From the NCBI GenBank assembly GCA_003056425.1, contig PYVY01000009.1, forward strand, positions 124,001 through 188,000: a stretch of 64,000 bases of DNA, in the 5' to 3' direction. The translations under genes and the position numbers were made by a program. The notes beneath the pieces are model-generated. The model worked only from the letters and a program-made list of their open reading frames with translations. It did no database searches and was not told the origin of the DNA. Below, in pieces: positions 9,300-17,204 of this stretch; the first letter of the stretch is position 1, and each line of letters opens with the position of its first letter. The stretch comes from Alteromonas indica (GTDB lineage: Bacteria; Pseudomonadota; Gammaproteobacteria; Enterobacterales; Alteromonadaceae).

Positions 9300-10007
9300 A
9301 TGCATAAAACCAGCGCAGCTATTTTAGCCGGCGGATTTATTGCTGGCATGATTACCCTGGGCCTGCTGGCCGGGCGCACCGTAATTGAGCTTAAAGCGTG
9401 GGACCGGGTGGTAACCGTCAAGGGCCTGGCCGAACAGGAAGTGACCGCCGACACGGTTATCTGGCCACTTACCTTTAATGTAGCAGATAACGATATACCC
9501 GCGCTTTATGCCACTCTTGAGCACCAAACAAAAACCATCGTGGATTTTTTAACCGAGGCGGGCATTTCGCCCACCGAGATAACTACCGGACAGCCGGGGA
9601 TTATCGACAAACTGGCCAGTCAATACGGCGCCGGTCAGGGCGTGCAATTTCGCTACACAGGCACGGCCACGGTAACCGTGTACACCGGTAAAGTGGAGCA
9701 GGTGCGCGCAATTATGGGTTCAGCGGGACAGCTGATTAACCAGGGGATCGTGCTGGCTGGCGGGTATAACGGACAGGCTGAGTATGAATTTACCGGGTTA
9801 AATGCGCTCAAGCCTGCCATGGTGGAACAAGCTACCTTGAACGCCAGGCAAGTGGCGCAAAAGTTTGCCCACGATTCAGCCAGCCAATTGGGTAAAATTA
9901 AACAGGCAAATCAGGGGCAGTTTTCAATTACACCGCGCGACCAGCAGCATCCGCACCTAAAAAAGGTTAGGGTGGTGTCGACTATTCAGTATACTTTGGT
10001 GGATTAA
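9300..10007 (+). CDS. SIMPL-domain (DUF541) protein
   Basis: A 235-aa protein with an N-terminal membrane anchor (AAILAGGFIAGMITLGLLAG), then a SIMPL/DUF541 domain seen in the segment RVVTVKGLAEQEVTADTVIW and the later Q-rich beta segments. Members of this family (for example YggE and BP26) are periplasmic or membrane-associated and are linked to oxidative stress or envelope functions, but no biochemical activity is established for this subgroup. The start is ATG 9300 after AAGGACACCACACA. It stands alone between the RND terminator and a DUF1289 gene. Confidence 0.85.
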   Translation: MHKTSAAILAGGFIAGMITLGLLAGRTVIELKAWDRVVTVKGLAEQEVTADTVIWPLTFNVADNDIPALYATLEHQTKTIVDFLTEAGISPTEITTGQPGIIDKLASQYGAGQGVQFRYTGTATVTVYTGKVEQVRAIMGSAGQLINQGIVLAGGYNGQAEYEFTGLNALKPAMVEQATLNARQVAQKFAHDSASQLGKIKQANQGQFSITPRDQQHPHLKKVRVVSTIQYTLVD

Positions 10008-10098
10008 TACCTGTGTATCAGGCGCTCATATTCAATGTGGTGTGAATGCTGCTATACTGTTTTACAACAAGATTAATGGGCAAAACAGGGATAACCTG

Positions 10099-10377
10099 AT
10101 GGCAGACCCTACGTCTTCCATGTCGTCACAACTTGAGTTTTTTGAAGTACCCAGCCCGTGTATCGGAGTTTGTCAATCCGGGCCACGCGGGTATTGTAAG
10201 GGGTGTTTTCGAAGCCGTGAAGAACGCCTGTACTGGTTACAGGTGGATGCCGCTACCCGTCGAACTATTGTGGCGGCGTGTGTTAAACGTAAACAGGCCG
10301 CTGTGCGCCGGGCTCGTAAGACGGGAACCCCGCCGGCCGACGCACCCACGCAGTTTGATTTGTTTGATGACCGCTAA
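10099..10377 (+). CDS. DUF1289 small cysteine-motif protein
   Basis: A 92-aa protein when started at ATG 10099 (AGGG eight bases upstream); an upstream in-frame codon at 10042 lacks a ribosome site. The DUF1289 signature is clear: PCIGVC then GPRGYCKGC, giving C-x3-C-x7-C-x2-C, probably a metal site, followed by FRSREERLYW. The C-terminus is basic and then ends QFDLFD. The function of DUF1289 proteins is not established. It is followed closely by the HDOD gene in the same direction, so the two may share a transcript. Confidence 0.85.
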   Translation: MADPTSSMSSQLEFFEVPSPCIGVCQSGPRGYCKGCFRSREERLYWLQVDAATRRTIVAACVKRKQAAVRRARKTGTPPADAPTQFDLFDDR

Positions 10378-10433
10378 AGCCTTTGAGGCACGCGTGCTTA
10401 CCTATGTGCAGCCAAGCGGATAATGGAATAATA

Positions 10434-11255
10434 ATGTCTTTAGATAAATACGCCAACTTTGCCACTCAGTCGTTTACGTTGCCGGATATTTGCCTGCGCA
10501 TTCGTGATGTTTTAGACGACAGCCATTCCGATAGCGACGATATTGCCCGTCTAATTTCCGTCGACCCTTCACTTACCGCAAAAATCCTTAAGCTGGCGAA
10601 CAGCGCGCTATTTCGTTTCCCGGCGCAAGTGGACTCTATCAGCAAAGCGGTCAGTGTTATCGGCGGGGAAGCCTTATACAATCTGGTGGTAGCTGAAACG
10701 GCCAATACCGCGTTTAAAGCTTTCGACACGCCGATGGTTCGGTTGGATGATCACTGGCAATCGTCAGTTTATACCGGTATGGCAGCCAAGTATCTGGCCA
10801 AAACGGTAGGTATTCGGGGCAGTGACCGCTTTTTTGTCACCGGTATTTTGCTTAATCTTAGCGAACTGGTTATGGCTAAGGCAGAACCTGCGTTGTATCA
10901 GCAGTATGTGCAGCAAAAGAAAGGCTTACCCTGGGAGCGGCAGCAAGCACTGTTCGGGTTTAATTTTGCGGCCTTAAGCGGCACCATTATGGAGCAGTGG
11001 CAGTTACCCATGCCATTATATTATCCGGTGCAGTATCTACATAACGAGCAAAAACAACGCACTGAGCAGGATATCGCTTTGTTAGCCTGTGCCAGAAGGG
11101 TTACAATTCGCGAGCTAAAGCCTGCTGAATTCAGTAATATTGAACTTTTCACGCCGGCCATAGCCAATAGTCTGTCAGTAGAGGCCGAGATCATTGCAAA
11201 TGTGGTAACGTATGCCAACAAGGAGACAGACAAGGTGTCATCTCTTATCTACTAA
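10434..11255 (+). CDS. HDOD-domain signalling protein
   Basis: A 273-aa protein consisting of one HDOD domain: FTLPDICLRIRDVLDD, then IARLISVDPSLTAKILKLANSA and SISKAVSVIGGEALYNLVV. HDOD domains are HD-like folds that usually lack phosphodiesterase activity and take part in signalling or scaffold complexes. ATG 10434 is chosen over 10383 because the domain starts shortly after it and a GGA lies upstream. No GGDEF, EAL or receiver domain is fused to it, so its partner must be encoded elsewhere. Confidence 0.88.
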   Translation: MSLDKYANFATQSFTLPDICLRIRDVLDDSHSDSDDIARLISVDPSLTAKILKLANSALFRFPAQVDSISKAVSVIGGEALYNLVVAETANTAFKAFDTPMVRLDDHWQSSVYTGMAAKYLAKTVGIRGSDRFFVTGILLNLSELVMAKAEPALYQQYVQQKKGLPWERQQALFGFNFAALSGTIMEQWQLPMPLYYPVQYLHNEQKQRTEQDIALLACARRVTIRELKPAEFSNIELFTPAIANSLSVEAEIIANVVTYANKETDKVSSLIY

Positions 11256-11316
11256 TAAACAAGACCACGGATGGAATAATAATCAGCGCTAAATAACAAC
11301 AACTGAATCATCTTGT

Positions 11317-12132
11317 ATGCAAAACCAATCCAGAATGCGTTTATGGGTCCTGGCTGTCATTGCGTGTGGCAGTGTACCGTCCTATGCCGCCGACAAAAAT
11401 TTGATTCAAACCCTCTATCATACTGACTTTACCTACAACCAGAATGAACAGGAAGACCTGTTTTCGCTGGATGGCGAGTTAGGTGTGCTTAATGCGACCG
11501 GTAATACCGATGCATTTTCATTGAAGGCGGCGATTACTTCTGAGCAGGAAACCAGCCATTGGAACAACAATTACTCGGCAGTATTACTGTACAAACAAAT
11601 CGAGGTAGAGAACGACGGCGTGACCGAAGATCAAGTGAGTGCCCAGCGTTTCTACGGCGCAGCTCAGTTTGATTACAAATTACAAACCCCCGGGCGCCGG
11701 TTTTTCATGTATGGTGACTATGAAAACGACCAGTTTAATGGCTATGATTATCGGGCTACCCTGGCGAGCGGTTGGTCGCAACGGGTTTGGAATACCGATG
11801 AAAGCATGTTTAGGTACAGCGTCGGGCCGGGTTACGGTTTTGTTTCGGCCGAAGATGGCACGCAGACCAATGTAAATAACGGTTTTATTCTGCGAGCCTC
11901 AAGCGAATATCAGTATCAATGGTATACTGGTTCCAGATTTCGGCAATTTTTAAGCGCTGAAGTGGGCGCCGATAATATAAAAACCCGCTCTGAGACAGCG
12001 CTTTCAGCTAATTTATTTGATTCTCTGGCAATGAAGCTTTCATTTGTGGCGGCGTTTGAAACGCAGCCGCTTCAGGGTGTGCCTAATTTAAATACAGAAA
12101 CATCGCTGACAGTGGTATATCGCTTCTTCTAA
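11317..12132 (+). CDS. DUF481 outer-membrane protein (copy 1)
   Basis: A 271-aa exported protein. The signal peptide runs from the first Met to SYA-AD (about residue 25). The body is a DUF481 domain (YdiY-like, salt-induced outer-membrane protein family): LGVLNATGNTDAFSLKAAI, a WNNNYSAVLLYKQ strand, YGDYENDQFNGYDYRATLASG and SVGPGYGF. Alternating strands and a terminal VVYRFF fit an outer-membrane beta-barrel. A second DUF481 gene follows 139 bp downstream; the two share the same motif order, so they are a tandem duplication that has diverged. Its substrate or role is unknown. Confidence 0.87.
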   Translation: MQNQSRMRLWVLAVIACGSVPSYAADKNLIQTLYHTDFTYNQNEQEDLFSLDGELGVLNATGNTDAFSLKAAITSEQETSHWNNNYSAVLLYKQIEVENDGVTEDQVSAQRFYGAAQFDYKLQTPGRRFFMYGDYENDQFNGYDYRATLASGWSQRVWNTDESMFRYSVGPGYGFVSAEDGTQTNVNNGFILRASSEYQYQWYTGSRFRQFLSAEVGADNIKTRSETALSANLFDSLAMKLSFVAAFETQPLQGVPNLNTETSLTVVYRFF

Positions 12133-12271
12133 TAATAGGGCAACGCCCAGCGCAGTAAGCGTACTGCACGCCTGGTTGACAGGCATAATAAAAAATTACC
12201 CGTAACGGCCTGTACGTCATTACGCATTTTCACATTCAATTTTGATTTAAAGCACTTACATGAGGAAACAC

Positions 12272-13018
12272 ATGAACAAAACAGTATTAGCTGCAACGGT
12301 GATCGGTGCGCTTTTTTCTGGTACAGCAATGGCGCAAACCAAGCAAAAGCCTTTTACTTTGGAAGGTGGACTTGGTTTTATCTTTACCACAGGTAACACA
12401 GATACGACGTCTGTGAATGCATCGTTGGAATCGCATCAGGAACTGGAACGCTGGAGCAATGACTACAGCATCAGCGGCCTGTATAAGCAGGAATCGGTAG
12501 AAAACGATTTAGGTGAAGATGAAGACCGCACCTCGGCGCAAAAATTTGGCGGCCAGGCCCAGGCAAACTACAAGCTGGCTAACCCGGATTATCGTTTGTT
12601 TGGTTTCGCATCGTATGAAGATGACCGTTTTAGTTCGTACAATTACCAGTCTACGCTTGCTGCGGGTTGGAACCAAAAACTATGGCAGAATGACAATACG
12701 TCACTGGAATACTCAATTGGTCCGGGTTACGCATTCAACGAAACAGACGATGGCGAATCGCAAAACAGTTTCATCGTTCGTGCCTCCAGTGCATTTCAGT
12801 GGTTAATTTCAGATACCGCCAAGTTTACTCAGACAATCAGTACTGAAGTGGGTGAAGAAAACACCAAATCTGCTGCTGAATCTGCGCTGACTGCCTCTAT
12901 CAGTGGTAATCTGTCATTAAAAGTATCCGTGTCGTTTGCCCATAACACTGATGTGGATTCTGATAAGGAAAAACTGGACACTGAGTCAGCTGTGACGTTG
13001 GTATATAACTTCTTGTAA
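12272..13018 (+). CDS. DUF481 outer-membrane protein (copy 2)
   Basis: A 248-aa paralogue of the gene just upstream. ATG 12272 is chosen because AGGAAA lies just before it; the ATG at 12260 overlaps that site. The signal peptide is MNKTVLAATVIGALFSGTAMA. Shared motifs with copy 1 are LGFIFTTGNTDTTSVNASL, the YSISGLYKQ strand, FASYEDDRFSSYNYQSTLAAG and SIGPGYAF, and it ends with a barrel-like VTLVYNFL. A terminator follows, and then the repeat array. Confidence 0.88.
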   Translation: MNKTVLAATVIGALFSGTAMAQTKQKPFTLEGGLGFIFTTGNTDTTSVNASLESHQELERWSNDYSISGLYKQESVENDLGEDEDRTSAQKFGGQAQANYKLANPDYRLFGFASYEDDRFSSYNYQSTLAAGWNQKLWQNDNTSLEYSIGPGYAFNETDDGESQNSFIVRASSAFQWLISDTAKFTQTISTEVGEENTKSAAESALTASISGNLSLKVSVSFAHNTDVDSDKEKLDTESAVTLVYNFL

Positions 13019-13041
13019 GTTAATCTTTATTGTTTGTTATC

Positions 13042-13068
13042 AAGCCTCCGTGAACGGGGGCTTTTTTT
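13042..13068 (+). terminator. Rho-independent terminator after DUF481 copy 2
   Basis: AGCCTCCG / CGGGGGCT stem with a TGAA loop (one G-T pair), followed by seven T residues. Confidence 0.85.
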
Positions 13069-13259
13069 ATGCGAGCCATGTGGAGTTGGATGTTGACTCA
13101 GTAAATTTGCTGGTGAATTTGAGTCTATCCCTAGAGGTTGATTTAGGTTTATCCCTGCGGCCAGCGGTGGTATTAATCAGCATTAGCCGCGTTGGCGGCG
13201 GCAACCAGAGGGGCTGCCGGGTTCCTCCGAGCTGCCCTGTAGGCCTGTTGGTTGGTTTA

Positions 13260-13345
13260 GGTTTATCCCTGCGGGCAGCAAGGTTTATTTGGCATTTGCC
13301 GCGTTGGCGGCGGCAACCAGAGGGGCCGCCACGGCCCCTCTGGAC
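13260..13345 (+). repeat. Opposite-orientation repeat piece with a 12-bp-arm hairpin
   Basis: The segment GGTTTATCCCTGCGGGCAGC and the following GCGTTGGCGGCGGCAACC match, in reverse orientation, the end of the cores further right. The hairpin at 13317-13343 is CCAGAGGGGCCG / CGGCCCCTCTGG with a CCA loop. It occupies the same place as the CCCAAGGGGAAC hairpin of the other units but has different arms that are still fully paired. Confidence 0.85.
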
Positions 13346-13542
13346 TCCCCCTGTATGCCCTGGCAAACGTAAGCCATTGTTCACCCCGTCAGGCAATCCG
13401 AACCAGGCTCGACGCAACATCCTGTTTCGGCGAGCCTTGCCTGCGACATCCCTGTCTAGGCTTCGGTTTGCTTATCTGCCGGGCTGCCCAATACGTTTGA
13501 TGGGCAGGCAAAGCAGAGATCTCTGTAGCTCTTGCTCGTTTC

Positions 13543-13791
13543 CCCCCTTGTCGTGGGATTCCCCAATCCGGTCAGTAAAAATGCCGGGCAGACGAGGGAA
13601 GGAACCCGAGTCAGACCAGGCCGGGGCAGGGAAGCCCCGTCGTGGTCGTTGACCGGCATCTGAGCGGATAGGGGAATGTTGTCACACGGCAGGGGCGTCC
13701 GGGGATTCCCAAGGGGAACGACGTGTTCCCCTTGGGTTGCTGCCGCCAACGCGGTAAAAGCCAAATAAACCTTGCGGCCCGCAGGGATAAC
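13543..13791 (-). repeat. Repeat core 1
   Basis: Begins CCCCCTTGTCGTGGGATTCC and ends with the reverse complement of TTATCCCTGCGGGCCGC. Internal stems are GACCA / TGGTC enclosing CGGGGC / GCCCCG (13614-13647), ATGCCGG / CCGGCAT outside that, and CCCAAGGGGAAC / GTTCCCCTTGGG (13708-13736). A longer AT-rich linker (13792-13928) follows than in the other units. Confidence 0.88.
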
Positions 13792-13928
13792 ACCAATAAA
13801 AGCGACCAAATCAAAAAACTACCCAAAGAAGCCGGATGTAAAACCAAAAGCAAATTAAAGCTACAGAAGATTAGTTACCCACCGGATACGCTGGACGAAA
13901 AACCAAAAGGTAATTCAAATAACTCATG

Positions 13929-14177
13929 CCCCCTTGTCGTGGGATTCCCCAATCCGGTCAGGAAAAATGCCGGACAGACGAGGGAAGGAGCCCGAGTCAG
14001 ACCAGGCCGGGGCAGGGAAGCCCCGTCGTGGTCGGTGACTGGCATCTGAGCGGGTAGGGGAATGTTGTCACACGGCAGGGGCGTCCGGGGATTCCCAAGG
14101 GGAACGACGTGTTCCCCTTGGGTTGCTGCCGCCAACGCGGTAAAAGCTAGATAAACCTTGCGGCCCGCAGGGATAAA
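13929..14177 (-). repeat. Repeat core 2
   Basis: Same order of stems as core 1; the 12-bp-arm hairpin is at 14094-14122. It differs from core 1 at scattered single bases, including CCGGCAT to CTGGCAT, which keeps pairing through a G-T pair. Confidence 0.88.
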
Positions 14178-14255
14178 ACCAACAAAAGCCGCCAAAGCAA
14201 AAAACTACCGAAAGAAGCCGGATGTAAAATCAGAAGGTGATTCAGATAACCTATG

Positions 14256-14503
14256 CCCCCTTGTCGTGGGATTCCCCAATCCGGTCAGGAAAAAGGCCGG
14301 ACAGACGAGGGAAGGACCCTGAGTCAGACCAGGCCGGGGCAGGGAAGCCCCGTCGTGGTCGTTGACCGGCATCTGAGCGGATAGGGGAATGTTGTCACAC
14401 GGCAGGGGCGTCCGGGGATTCCCAAGGGGAACGACGTGTTCCCCTTGGGTTGCTGCCGCCAACGCGGCAAATGCCAAATAAACCTTGCGGCCCGCAGGGA
14501 TAA
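14256..14503 (-). repeat. Repeat core 3
   Basis: Near-identical to cores 1 and 2; the 12-bp-arm hairpin is at 14421-14449. One base of the outer ATGCCGG arm is changed (AGGCCGG). Confidence 0.88.
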
Positions 14504-14578
14504 CACCAACAAAAGCCGCTAAAGCAAAAACTGCCCAAAGAAGCTGGATGTAAAACCAAAAGGTAATTCAAATAAGCT

Positions 14579-14640
14579 ATGCCCACTTGTGGCAGCAACC
14601 CGACTAAAGCCAAATAAACCTTGCGGCCCGCAGGGATAAA
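14579..14640 (-). repeat. Internally deleted repeat unit
   Basis: Keeps the first bases (GCCCACTTGT) and the last 45 or so bases (GCCAAATAAACCTTGCGGCC and GCAGGGATAA) of the core but lacks everything between, including all hairpins. Confidence 0.8.
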
Positions 14641-14717
14641 GCCAACAAAAGCCGCTAAAGAAAAAACTGCCCAAAGAAGCTGGATGTAAAATCAGAATGT
14701 AATTCAGATAACCTATG

Positions 14718-14966
14718 CCCCCTTGTCGTGGGGTTCCCCAATCCGGTCAGTAAAAATGCCGGGCAGACGAGGGAAGGAACCCGAGTCAGACCAGGCCGGG
14801 GCAGGGAAGCCCCGTCGTGGTCGTTGACCGGCATCTGAGCGGATAGGGGAATGTTGTCACACGGCAGGGGCGTCCGGGGATTCCCAAGGGGAACGACGTG
14901 TTCCCCTTGGGTTGCTGCCGCCAACGCGGCAAATGCCAAATAAACCTTGCGGCCCGCAGGGATAAA
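14718..14966 (-). repeat. Repeat core 4
   Basis: Nearly identical to core 1; the 12-bp-arm hairpin is at 14883-14911. It ends about 25 bp before the serA terminator. Confidence 0.88.
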
Positions 14967-14990
14967 ACCAATAAAAGAAAACAAAACATA

Positions 14991-15016
14991 AAAAAGGGGC
15001 CCGAAGGCCCCTTTTT
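14991..15016 (-). terminator. Rho-independent terminator of serA
   Basis: AAAAAGGGGCC / GGCCCCTTTTT with a CGAA loop. It ends the serA transcript on the minus strand and, being symmetric, can also stop read-through from the repeat array. Confidence 0.92.
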
Positions 15017-15029
15017 CTTATTCCGACTA

Positions 15030-16259
15030 TTAATGCAACAAACGCGCTTTAATGGTGCCATCTATTTGAAGCAACTGGGCTAAACCGTCGTAGGCTTTAT
15101 CTGCCTCGACATCAATTACTACATAGCCAATATCAGGCGTTGTTTGCAGGTATTGGGCTTCAATGTTGATGCCGCGCTCTGCAAAGGTGCCGTTGATTTG
15201 CATAATCACGCCAGGACGGTTTTCGTGTATGTGCAGTAAACGGGAGCGGCCTGGGTGGTCTGGCAATGAAACCTCTGGGAAATTAACCGCCGATAGGGTG
15301 GAACCGTTATCGCTATACTTAGCCAGTTTCCCCGCCACTTCAACGCCTATGTTCTCTTGGGCTTCAAGTGTGCTGCCGCCCACATGGGGGGTTAAAATAA
15401 CATTATCGAACTCGCGTAAGGGCGATACAAACTCTTCACCATTTGATTTGGGTTCTACCGGGAATACATCGATAGCCGCGCCGCTTAAGCGCTTGTCTGT
15501 GAGAGCTGCCACTAAAGCATCAATATCTACCACTGTGCCCCGAGAAGCATTAATCAATATGGCATCGGGCTTCATCTGTGCCAATGCGTTTTCGTCTATC
15601 AGGTTGTGCGTGGTGGCAGTTTCAGGTACATGCAGCGACACCACATCAGAGGTACTAAGCAAGGTTTCCAGGCTTTTAACCTGGGTGGCATTTCCTAGTA
15701 CCAGTTTGTCTTCGATATCAAAAAACTGTACCCGCATACCCAAGTGTTCGGCCAGAATACTTAACTGGGTACCAATATGCCCATAGCCGATAATACCGAG
15801 TGTTTTGCCCCGCGCTTCAAGCGACCCAGCGGCGCTTTTGTCCCACTCGCCGCGGTGTGCTTTTGCATTTTTCTCAGGAATGCCGCGTAGCAACAGGATA
15901 ATCTGGCCCAGCACTAACTCGGCAACCGAGCGGGTATTGGAAAAGGGGGCGTTAAACACCGGGATGCCGCGTTTTTGGGTGGCTACCAAGTCAACCTGAT
16001 TAGTCCCGATACAAAAACAGCCCACCGCCACCAGTTTTTGGGCGGCATCAATAACATTTTCGGTTAACTGCGTTCGCGACCGCAGACCGATAAAATGCAC
16101 ATCACGCACTTTTTCAATCAATTCTTCTTCAGGCAACGAGGTTTTAAGATACTCAATGTTGGTATAACCATTACCTTGCAGGGTATCTACAGCGCTTTGG
16201 TGCACGCCTTCCAACAACAGTATGCGTATTTTATCTTTCGGTAACGAAACTTTACTCAT
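15030..16259 (-). CDS. serA: D-3-phosphoglycerate dehydrogenase
   Basis: First enzyme of serine synthesis; it oxidises 3-phosphoglycerate to 3-phosphohydroxypyruvate with NAD+. With ATG 16259 (MSKVSLPKDKIRILLLEGVH) the protein is 409 aa and collinear with the E. coli enzyme; a TTG at 16274 is less likely. Visible are the substrate-domain segment FIGLRSRTQLTE, the NAD site GIIGYGHIGTQ, the catalytic-region ASRGTVVD, HVGGST and a C-terminal ACT domain (RLLHIHENRPGVIMQINGTF) that gives serine feedback inhibition in this subgroup. Two adjacent met-box-like 8-mers lie 36-51 bp upstream of the start, which points to MetJ control. It has its own terminator at 14991-15016. Confidence 0.98.
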   Translation of the reverse strand: MSKVSLPKDKIRILLLEGVHQSAVDTLQGNGYTNIEYLKTSLPEEELIEKVRDVHFIGLRSRTQLTENVIDAAQKLVAVGCFCIGTNQVDLVATQKRGIPVFNAPFSNTRSVAELVLGQIILLLRGIPEKNAKAHRGEWDKSAAGSLEARGKTLGIIGYGHIGTQLSILAEHLGMRVQFFDIEDKLVLGNATQVKSLETLLSTSDVVSLHVPETATTHNLIDENALAQMKPDAILINASRGTVVDIDALVAALTDKRLSGAAIDVFPVEPKSNGEEFVSPLREFDNVILTPHVGGSTLEAQENIGVEVAGKLAKYSDNGSTLSAVNFPEVSLPDHPGRSRLLHIHENRPGVIMQINGTFAERGINIEAQYLQTTPDIGYVVIDVEADKAYDGLAQLLQIDGTIKARLLH

Positions 16260-16294
16260 TGCTTTGAATCTCAACCTTAAGTGAATTGTGAAAA

Positions 16295-16310
16295 AGACAT
16301 CTGGACGTCT
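16295..16310 (-). promoter_or_regulatory. Putative MetJ operator (two adjacent met boxes) upstream of serA
   Basis: AGACATCT followed directly by GGACGTCT. Each matches the met box AGACGTCT at seven of eight positions, and the 8-bp tandem spacing is the one MetJ requires. The site is 36-51 bp upstream of the serA ATG, where a repressor would block RNA polymerase. I infer SAM-dependent repression of serine synthesis; it has not been tested. Confidence 0.6.
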
Positions 16311-16399
16311 AAATGGTTAAAATAACAGATGTTGGAAACGCTGCAAAGCGCTATCTGCGGTTGTTGTTATTTACCGGGGCTACCCCCCCAGGCTAAGCC

Positions 16400-17056
16400 C
16401 TAATCGAAGGTCTTTACACCTTCTTCAGTAGCACACAACACCACATCAGCTCCGCGCAGCGCAAAAATACCGTTGGTTACCACGCCCGCAATGTTGTTAA
16501 TGCTGGTTTCCAGCTCACGCGGGTTTAAAATAGTCAGGTTGTGCACATCGATAATCACATTGCCGTTATCTGTAGTAACACCCTGGCGATAGACTGGATC
16601 GCCGCCCAGCTTAACCAGTTCCCGGGCCACATAAGAACGCGCCATAGGAATCACTTCAACGGGTAACGGAAAGGCCCCCAGTAGCGGCACCTGCTTGGTG
16701 TTATCAACAATACAAATAAAAGTGTCAGCCACCGCGGCAACAATTTTTTCCCGGGTCAGAGCTGCGCCGCCGCCTTTAATCATATGCTTATGTTCGGTGA
16801 CTTCATCCGCGCCATCGACATACACGCCCAGGTTGTCTACATCGTTTAGTTCAAACACCTCGATACCCACCGCCTTGAGCCGTTCGGTAGAGGCTTGCGA
16901 ACTGGATACCGCACCCGCTATACGATCTTTCATGCTGGCTAACTCATCAATAAAATAGTTAACCGTGGAGCCAGTACCTACGCCAACCACACTATCCGCT
17001 TTGATATAGGTAAGTGCAGCTTTGGCTACCGCCTGTTTTTTTGCATTCTGATCCAT
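16400..17056 (-). CDS. rpiA: Ribose-5-phosphate isomerase A
   Basis: Interconverts ribose 5-phosphate and ribulose 5-phosphate in the pentose phosphate pathway. The 218 aa match the family. Motifs are [14 protein letters not shown] (phosphate loop), [20 protein letters not shown] (catalytic Asp and Lys region) and [11 protein letters not shown]. The ATG at 17056 has GGGGAGACC upstream on the minus strand. It lies next to serA, in the same gene neighbourhood as in E. coli, but 140 bp apart and with the serA regulatory region between, so they are probably separate transcripts. Confidence 0.97.
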   Translation of the reverse strand: MDQNAKKQAVAKAALTYIKADSVVGVGTGSTVNYFIDELASMKDRIAGAVSSSQASTERLKAVGIEVFELNDVDNLGVYVDGADEVTEHKHMIKGGGAALTREKIVAAVADTFICIVDNTKQVPLLGAFPLPVEVIPMARSYVARELVKLGGDPVYRQGVTTDNGNVIIDVHNLTILNPRELETSINNIAGVVTNGIFALRGADVVLCATEEGVKTFD

Positions 17057-17157
17057 TGTGGTCTCCCCAACCGGTGTTCTGTGGCAAATTAGTGGGCAAA
17101 GTTTACCGCTAACGGCGCCCCTTTGTTAGTGCTGATTCATGCTCATAACATTCTGGG

Positions 17158-17181
17158 TAAAGTAAAGCCCGGTTCAGGGCT
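17158..17181 (-). terminator. Terminator-like hairpin after the cyclo-ligase gene
   Basis: On the minus strand AGCCC / GGGCT with a six-base loop is followed by TTACTTTAC. It is a short stem but well placed 24 bp after the stop codon. Confidence 0.55.
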
Positions 17182-17204
17182 GTACGTGCAGGGCAGGGCC
17201 CAGA

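Larger units (their letters stand above)
13080..14990. repeat. Array of hairpin-rich intergenic repeats (about 326-bp unit)
   Basis: This 1.9-kb stretch between a plus-strand and a minus-strand gene terminator holds no convincing gene. It contains four nearly complete units (cores 13543-13791, 13929-14177, 14256-14503 and 14718-14966), one internally deleted unit (14579-14640) and two diverged pieces in the opposite orientation (13146-13208 and 13260-13345). Spacing between full cores is 386, 327 and 462 bp; the last includes the deleted unit, which splits it into about 325 and 137. Each core has three nested or serial hairpins. Short ORFs of 90-117 codons run through the units, but they change frame with orientation and have no recognisable domain. 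Confidence 0.9.

Noticed and set aside
13050..13652. 200-codon plus-strand ORF in the repeat array
   Set aside because: It runs across the terminator and through repeat pieces in different orientations, with Arg/Pro-rich content and no domain; it is a by-product of GC-rich repeats.
13080..14990. Integron cassette array, retron or CRISPR as explanation for the repeats
   Set aside because: No integrase, reverse transcriptase or Cas gene is present; unit length and stems do not fit attC sites or CRISPR repeats.
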